Source: AG25 sp035604455 (GTDB lineage: Bacteria; Gemmatimonadota; Gemmatimonadetes; Gemmatimonadales; GWC2-71-9). From it: DNA of 25,137 nucleotides. Below the pieces are notes generated by a model. It did no database searches and had not been told where the DNA came from. It saw only the letters and a list, made by a program, of their open reading frames with translations. Below are positions 21,093-25,137 of the stretch, in pieces. The position numbers were made by a program, and so were the translations under genes. Where the stretch lies: the NCBI GenBank assembly GCA_035604455.1, contig DATNIM010000039.1:1-25137 (forward strand), read 5' to 3'. Position 1 is the first letter of the stretch; each line of letters begins with the position of its first letter.

Positions 21093-21746
21093 GTGGATCG
21101 TCCCGTGGGTGCGCCGCTCTCGCTCCTCGCGGGGGCGCTGCTCGTCGTCAGCGCTGCCGCCGTGCACCCCCACGTCGAGGGAGATGGGCCGGCCCAGCTC
21201 AGCATTATGGCCGCCTCGGCGGCGTGGCACGCCATTCACTGGGCGTTCCTATTCGGGTTTGTTTTGTGCCTCGCAGGTCTGGCAGGAGTCGCGAGCCGAT
21301 ACAGGGGGACGGCGGGCGAGCCAGCGGCGGTGACGGGCACGGTCGTCGCCGCCTTTGCCTATGCGGCCTGGCTCGTGATCGTGGCGTTCATGGCGGGGTC
21401 CGGGGCCACGCTGGCCGATACCTACAGGCAGGCTGACCCTGGACTGACGGGGACGCGCGCGGTGTTCCTCTACGACATGGTCCGACCCTTTGCGCTCGTG
21501 GCCCAGCGCGTCGCGGCGTTCGCGCTCGGGATCACGACCCTACTGTTTGGGTGGGCGCTGCTGCGCAGCGGTCGAGACCCGCGGTGGCTCGGTTGGATGG
21601 GTCTGATCGCCGGATTCGCGGGCGTCGCTCTTGCCCTTGCGTATTCAGAGGCGACGAGGGCTGATCAGGTGGCCTTCGTGCTTCCGGTGCTGTGGCAGGT
21701 GGCCGCTGGCGTAACCTTCCTCGCGGTGCGGCCCGCCGCGGGCTAG
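21093..21746 (+). CDS. Six-helix integral membrane protein of unknown function
   Basis: A 217-aa protein with about six membrane segments (roughly 7-25, 45-70, 80-105, 133-160, 165-187, 192-213) and short loops. No catalytic motif or transporter signature was found. The only polar features are a His-x-x-His-like pair in AAWHAIHWAF at the start of the second helix and a small extramembrane stretch around GSGATLADTYRQADPG. GTG 21093 was chosen because it lies 11 bases after the preceding stop; further upstream the frame is a shadow of the secreted protein gene. Its stop codon lies inside a hairpin shared with the convergent deacetylase gene. Confidence 0.7.
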   Translation: MDRPVGAPLSLLAGALLVVSAAAVHPHVEGDGPAQLSIMAASAAWHAIHWAFLFGFVLCLAGLAGVASRYRGTAGEPAAVTGTVVAAFAYAAWLVIVAFMAGSGATLADTYRQADPGLTGTRAVFLYDMVRPFALVAQRVAAFALGITTLLFGWALLRSGRDPRWLGWMGLIAGFAGVALALAYSEATRADQVAFVLPVLWQVAAGVTFLAVRPAAG

Positions 21747-21766
21747 GACCAGCGTTTAGGTCCTAG
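21743..21766. terminator. Hairpin spanning both convergent stop codons
   Basis: CTAGGACC (21743-21750) and GGTCCTAG (21759-21766) are perfect inverted copies around an 8-nt loop. The left arm contains the TAG of the membrane protein and the right arm the TAG of the deacetylase read on the other strand. No T-run follows on either side, so termination would be Rho-assisted; a role in protecting 3' ends is equally possible. Confidence 0.5.
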
Positions 21767-22779
21767 TCGCCGCTCGCCACGAGTTCGGCGCTCCGGGACG
21801 CTGCTTCACTAACGGTCGCAAACCGCAACGAGGTATGTGTCGCGAGTTCCTCGATGTAGCGCTCCACCGCGGCGAGCAGGTCCTCGCAGTCGGTCCGCGT
21901 CCTGACGAACGGGCTCAGCCCGGGGATCAAGCTCGGGCTGTGCAGTGTCAAGTGCACATAGCGGAGCCCCTCGGCCAAGAGGCGCCGCGTGCCCGCCAAC
22001 ATCGCGGCGGTTGTGGCTAGCTCGGGATTCAACTGAACGACTCGAAGAACGTTGAGCCGTGCCGCCAATCCCTGCAGGCGCAGGCGGCGCGCGGCGGGGG
22101 TATTGAGCGACTCCCACACCCGGCTCCAGGTGCGCAGCGGGCCGCGCGACAGACTGCATGAGAGCGGGAGCTCGAGGATCGGCCCGTTCGGATCTGGCGT
22201 TCGTAAGTCACCGCCTGTGGCAGACAGCCGGTACGGACCGAGCGGGGCGCCCACGTAGTTCGGTCCGTCGTCGTACTGCTGCCAGTTGATCAGGGGAGTC
22301 ACACTGCTGTCAACCGCATAGCCGCTCGCTACCAACGCGGGCACCGTGTTGGCGCCGAGCCCGTAGCGCCCCGCGCGGAAGACCCGTGGGCGATCGCCGA
22401 ATGCCTGCTCGAACATCTCCGTCAGCGTCCGCACCTTCGCTTGCTGAAGCGCTGGGGCCACGTTTTTCAGCATCGTATCCCGGGGCGACGATTGGTCGAC
22501 GAGAGGCGGTGTGTTCCACGGATGGAGGTGCGCCCCGATTTCCGCCCTCCCGCTCTCGCGCAGGGCTCGGAGCACGGCCACGGCGCCTGCGTCTCGTCCC
22601 ACGGCGTAGGTCGTGAAGTAGGTGGCGCGGACACCACCCAGGCGGTGCAGCAGCGCGTCGAGCCGCGGCAGCTCGAGCACGTTGCGAGCCGTGAGGCCCG
22701 CACGGCTCGGGATCCAATTGTCCTCCTCCGTGTCAATCGACACGACGAGCGTCACTGCACCCGCCCATGCCTCGGTCAT
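21763..22779 (-). CDS. NodB-like polysaccharide deacetylase family protein
   Basis: A 338-aa protein with the carbohydrate esterase 4 layout. The first strand TLVVSIDTEED carries the catalytic/metal Asp pair, GAHLHPWNTPP gives the two metal His residues, and PRVFRAGRYGLGANT follows. A C-terminal LTLHSPSLIPG may supply the late catalytic His. The enzyme class removes N- or O-acetyl groups from polysaccharide, using a divalent metal. ATG 22779 places the start just before the first strand; the open frame extends to ATG 22881, but those 34 residues look non-coding and neither start has a strong ribosome site. There is no signal peptide, so it may act in the cytoplasm. Its link to the EPS operon 5 kb away is plausible but unproven. 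Confidence 0.82.
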   Translation of the reverse strand: MTEAWAGAVTLVVSIDTEEDNWIPSRAGLTARNVLELPRLDALLHRLGGVRATYFTTYAVGRDAGAVAVLRALRESGRAEIGAHLHPWNTPPLVDQSSPRDTMLKNVAPALQQAKVRTLTEMFEQAFGDRPRVFRAGRYGLGANTVPALVASGYAVDSSVTPLINWQQYDDGPNYVGAPLGPYRLSATGGDLRTPDPNGPILELPLSCSLSRGPLRTWSRVWESLNTPAARRLRLQGLAARLNVLRVVQLNPELATTAAMLAGTRRLLAEGLRYVHLTLHSPSLIPGLSPFVRTRTDCEDLLAAVERYIEELATHTSLRFATVSEAASRSAELVASGD

Positions 22780-23027
22780 CTCGCGTTCGTCCCCAACGGA
22801 CCGCCCTCTCGGGTGAGCGACGACATGAACGTCCTCCGCCTCCGCGCTTCTTTGGAGCGAGTCACCGAGCTGCGTCCTCATTCACTACTGGGTGTCGGGA
22901 GCGGCTGCCGCAAGAGGCAGACCAGTGTTCCAACGTGAGGCTCTGGGTCGTAACAATAGCGGAGGATCGTCTTGCCCGAAGAGCGATCGGAAGAGGGCGG
23001 GCCCCGGACTTCGCCGCCGGGCGTGAA
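22780..23027. other. Gap between deacetylase start and HtrA terminator
   Basis: No gene recognised. It must hold the minus-strand promoter of the deacetylase, but I could not place one convincingly. It also includes the doubtful 34-codon N-terminal extension of that gene (22780-22881). Confidence 0.4.
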
Positions 23028-23059
23028 AAGGCTCCCATGGCGAGCGCCATGGGAGCCTT
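23028..23059 (-). terminator. Strong intrinsic terminator after htrA
   Basis: A perfect 14-bp inverted repeat (AAGGCTCCCATGGC and its complement) around a 4-nt loop. On the minus strand the 3' arm ends in TTTT, 54 nt past the HtrA stop, so it ends the htrA (perhaps dnaK-htrA) transcript. The symmetry also lets it act weakly from the other side, though no plus-strand gene points at it. Confidence 0.85.
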
Positions 23060-23112
23060 AGGGAAGGGGCTAAACGGAGTCGCTTATCGCGACCCGGCTC
23101 GCATGCGCGCGG

Positions 23113-24681
23113 TCAGCGGGCCCGTAGCCGCACGATCCGGCCGGTCCAGCCGGCCTGCGTCGATCCGTCGGGTGTGAGCACTTGTAGCGTCACGATGTCG
23201 CCGTGGTGCACCTTCGCCATCTCTGCCCGGAACTGCTCGCGCGTGTGCGTCGACACGCCGTTCACCTTCACCACCACGTCCGGGCCACCCGGATCATCCA
23301 CCGACGACAGTCGCTGGAAGGCGGGGCCGTCGGGTGCCACGTCCGTAACGACGAGGCCGCCGCCCTGATCGAGGATCGAGCGGAAGCGCGAGTCCTGGGC
23401 GTCGTCGGTCGTCAGGGGCTGCACGGAGATGCCCAGCGACTCCTCTCTGGGAGCCTCCGCCTTTGCCCCGCCGCTATTCGACGCCACTTCTTCGTCGCTC
23501 GACGGCGCGCGGGCCAGCCGCACCGTGTAATTGTGCCGCTCGCCCCCGCTGCGCAGCACGGTCACGTCGACCGTCTCACCGGGATGTTTGAAGCCGACCA
23601 TCTGCTGCAGCTGCGGCACGCTGGTCACCGGCTGTCCGTCCAAGGCCACGATCACATCACCGGGCTGCACGCCGGCCTGGCGCGCCGGCGAGTCGTCTCC
23701 CGTATAGCTGTTGACGACGACGCCCGTCACGCTCTTCAGGCCCACGGCGTCCGCGTCCTCGGGTTGCGCCTCGCGGATCGCGATGCCCATCACCGCCCGC
23801 TCGACATGGCCCGTCTTGATGATCTGATCCATGACGGTACGGGCCAGGTTGATCGGAATGGCGAATCCATAGCCTGAATAGAAGCCCGTCTCACTCGCGA
23901 TCGCGGCATTGATGCCGATCACGTCGCCATGAATGTTGACGAGCGGCCCACCGGAGTTGCCGGGGTTAATCGCGGCATCGGTCTGGATGAAATCCTGAAT
24001 CGAATACCGCGACTGTTGGAGACCGGCGAGCAGGCGGCCCTTCGCGCTCACGATGCCTGCGGTCACGGTGAACGTGAACGCTTCGCCCAGGGGGTTGCCG
24101 ATCGCGAGCACCCACTCGCCAACGCGACTCGAGTCCGAGTTGCCGAAGGACACCGTCGGTAGGTCGGTGGCGTCGATCCGGATCACGGCCACGTCGGTCG
24201 CGGGATCGGTGCCCACGACCTTGGCCGTGAATTCGCGCTTGTCGTAGAGGCGAACCGTCACTCGGTCCGCGCCGGCGACGACGTGATTGTTGGTGAGGAT
24301 GATGCCGTCCGGGGACACGATGAAGCCGGACCCGGTGCCCTGCTCAACCTGCGGACGCCGGTGGAGCTGCGGGAAGAAGTCCTCGAACCCGGGCGGCAGC
24401 CGCTCGCTGTCCGCGCGCTCCCGGTGCTCGGAGCGGATGAACACCACCGCGGGCCGGACGTGATCGGCGACCGCCACGAACGCGTTGCTGAGATCCGCCG
24501 CGGCGCGGGAGACGGGGATCGGGGTGTGAGCTTGGCCCTGCACGGGGTCCTGCGGCGCAGGGGCCGCGATCGCTTCGCTCCGGCGCGGCAGGTTCAAGGC
24601 GGAGGCGAACGCCAGCCCGAATACGAAGGCGATCGCCACGAGCGTACCGAACTTCAGCCAATCACGGTTGCGTACCGACAT
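23113..24681 (-). CDS. degP: DegP/HtrA-family periplasmic serine protease with two PDZ domains
   Basis: A 522-aa envelope protease-chaperone for misfolded proteins. The N-terminal hydrophobic segment (about 11-30) is a signal or anchor. The trypsin-like domain (about 115-290) has the full triad: His133 (TNNHVVAGA), Asp163 (ATDVAVIRI) and Ser243 (NPGNSGGPLVN). PDZ1 (about 295-392) includes SPARQAGVQPGDVIVALDGQPV. PDZ2 (about 415-518) follows a charged linker, with GGLVVTDVAPDGPAFQ and VVVKVNGVSTHTREQF. The arrangement is that of DegP/DegQ/MucD. It is 62 nt downstream of dnaK in the same direction, with no T-run terminator between, so the two may share a stress-responsive transcript. The symbol is given for the family; DegP versus DegQ or MucD cannot be told by eye. 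Confidence 0.96.
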   Translation of the reverse strand: MSVRNRDWLKFGTLVAIAFVFGLAFASALNLPRRSEAIAAPAPQDPVQGQAHTPIPVSRAAADLSNAFVAVADHVRPAVVFIRSEHRERADSERLPPGFEDFFPQLHRRPQVEQGTGSGFIVSPDGIILTNNHVVAGADRVTVRLYDKREFTAKVVGTDPATDVAVIRIDATDLPTVSFGNSDSSRVGEWVLAIGNPLGEAFTFTVTAGIVSAKGRLLAGLQQSRYSIQDFIQTDAAINPGNSGGPLVNIHGDVIGINAAIASETGFYSGYGFAIPINLARTVMDQIIKTGHVERAVMGIAIREAQPEDADAVGLKSVTGVVVNSYTGDDSPARQAGVQPGDVIVALDGQPVTSVPQLQQMVGFKHPGETVDVTVLRSGGERHNYTVRLARAPSSDEEVASNSGGAKAEAPREESLGISVQPLTTDDAQDSRFRSILDQGGGLVVTDVAPDGPAFQRLSSVDDPGGPDVVVKVNGVSTHTREQFRAEMAKVHHGDIVTLQVLTPDGSTQAGWTGRIVRLRAR

Positions 24682-24743
24682 CGTCCTCTCGCTTCATGAG
24701 TTGAGGGAGTTCGGCGCGCCACGGATGCGCGCCGGACTACCGG

Positions 24744-25137
24744 TTAGGTCTTCTTAGTCTTGTCGTCGTCGACGATCTCGTAATCCGCGTCCACGACGTT
24801 TTCCTGTCGCTGACCGCCCGGGGCACCCTGCGCTTCGGGTCCGGGCTCGCTCCCCGGGGCACCGGCCCCGCGGGTCGCCGCGTACATCGACGCGCCGGCG
24901 GCCGAATACGCCTGCTGCAGCTCTTCCAGCGCCCGCGTGATGTCGTCGGGGTTGCCCGAGCGCAGCGCCTGCTTCGCGCCGGCCACGGCGCCGTCCAACC
25001 GGCTCTTCAGCGACCCCTCGAGACGATCCGCCCATTCTTTGGCGTTCTTCTCCACCTCGTACACCGTGGCGTCCAGCCGGTTGCGCCGCTCGATCTCGTC
25101 GCGGCGCCGCTTGTCATCGCTGGCGTGGGCCTCGGCG
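24744..25137 (-). CDS. dnaK: Chaperone DnaK (Hsp70), C-terminal part (runs off window)
   Basis: About 130 codons of the C-terminal lid and tail. The segment EAHASDDKRRRDEIERRNRLDATVYEVEK is the characteristic start of the DnaK helical lid. Helices with ALEELQQAYSAAGASMYA follow, then a Gly/Pro/Ala-rich linker and the acidic end NVVDADYEIVDDDKTKKT. The terminal EEVDADYEVVDD-type motif, which affects co-chaperone and client binding, is conserved; an extra KTKKT tail is unusual but not rare. The ATPase and substrate domains lie outside the window. It is followed by htrA in the same direction. Confidence 0.95.
   Translation of the reverse strand, partial: AEAHASDDKRRRDEIERRNRLDATVYEVEKNAKEWADRLEGSLKSRLDGAVAGAKQALRSGNPDDITRALEELQQAYSAAGASMYAATRGAGAPGSEPGPEAQGAPGGQRQENVVDADYEIVDDDKTKKT

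Noticed and set aside
24694..24740. GGCGCG/CGCGCC inverted repeat between dnaK and htrA
   Set aside because: Six-bp stem without a T-run; not enough to call a terminator.

Overview
The window is very GC-rich, densely packed bacterial DNA. The gene families (exosortase/EpsI, a PrsR-like sigma-54 activator, a Wzz/tyrosine kinase with a tyrosine-rich tail, a DnaK ending in DADYEIVDDD) point to a Gram-negative, exopolysaccharide-producing soil-type bacterium. Gemmatimonadota is my best guess, made from gene content and style only; no rRNA or other taxonomic marker is present. No tRNA, rRNA, CRISPR array, transposase or phage gene was seen.

Region 1 (1-9518) is an exosortase/exopolysaccharide locus. 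On the minus strand, read right to left, lie a sigma-54 response regulator, a soluble histidine kinase (4-nt overlap), an SGNH hydrolase, an initiating sugar transferase, an exosortase and the start of EpsI (GTGA overlap). Diverging from the regulator is a Wzz-type chain-length protein fused to a BY-kinase, followed convergently by a degenerate receiver-GGDEF protein. Two sites share the form TGGCA-N6-CTGCA with the GG-N10-GC spacing of sigma-54 promoters. One lies before the regulator operon and one before the sugar transferase/exosortase operon, so the regulator probably controls both, including itself.

Region 2 (9843-17205) is a plus-strand, probably co-transcribed series: zinc-ribbon protein, glmS, Wza/SLBB export protein, wecB (UDP-GlcNAc to UDP-ManNAc), TylF-like methyltransferase, a 768-aa tandem protein resembling haem-oxygenase-like iron oxidases, and a 45-aa cationic amphipathic peptide ending NIYPFF. 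GlmS and WecB supply amino-sugar precursors, SLBB and Wzz/BY-kinase handle export and chain length, and the sugar transferase starts the repeat unit. The last three genes are the least explained and the best candidates for something new.

Region 3 (17287-20286) is amino-acid and sulfur metabolism: a class I aminotransferase, a threonine-synthase-family enzyme and a CysO-like sulfur carrier ending GG. The first two genes each have a strong intrinsic terminator 11-19 nt before the start codon, which suggests transcription attenuation.

Region 4 (20359-25137) holds a secreted protein and a six-helix membrane protein, both of unknown function, then on the minus strand a NodB-like polysaccharide deacetylase, a DegP/HtrA protease with a 14-bp terminator, and the C-terminus of DnaK, running off the window.
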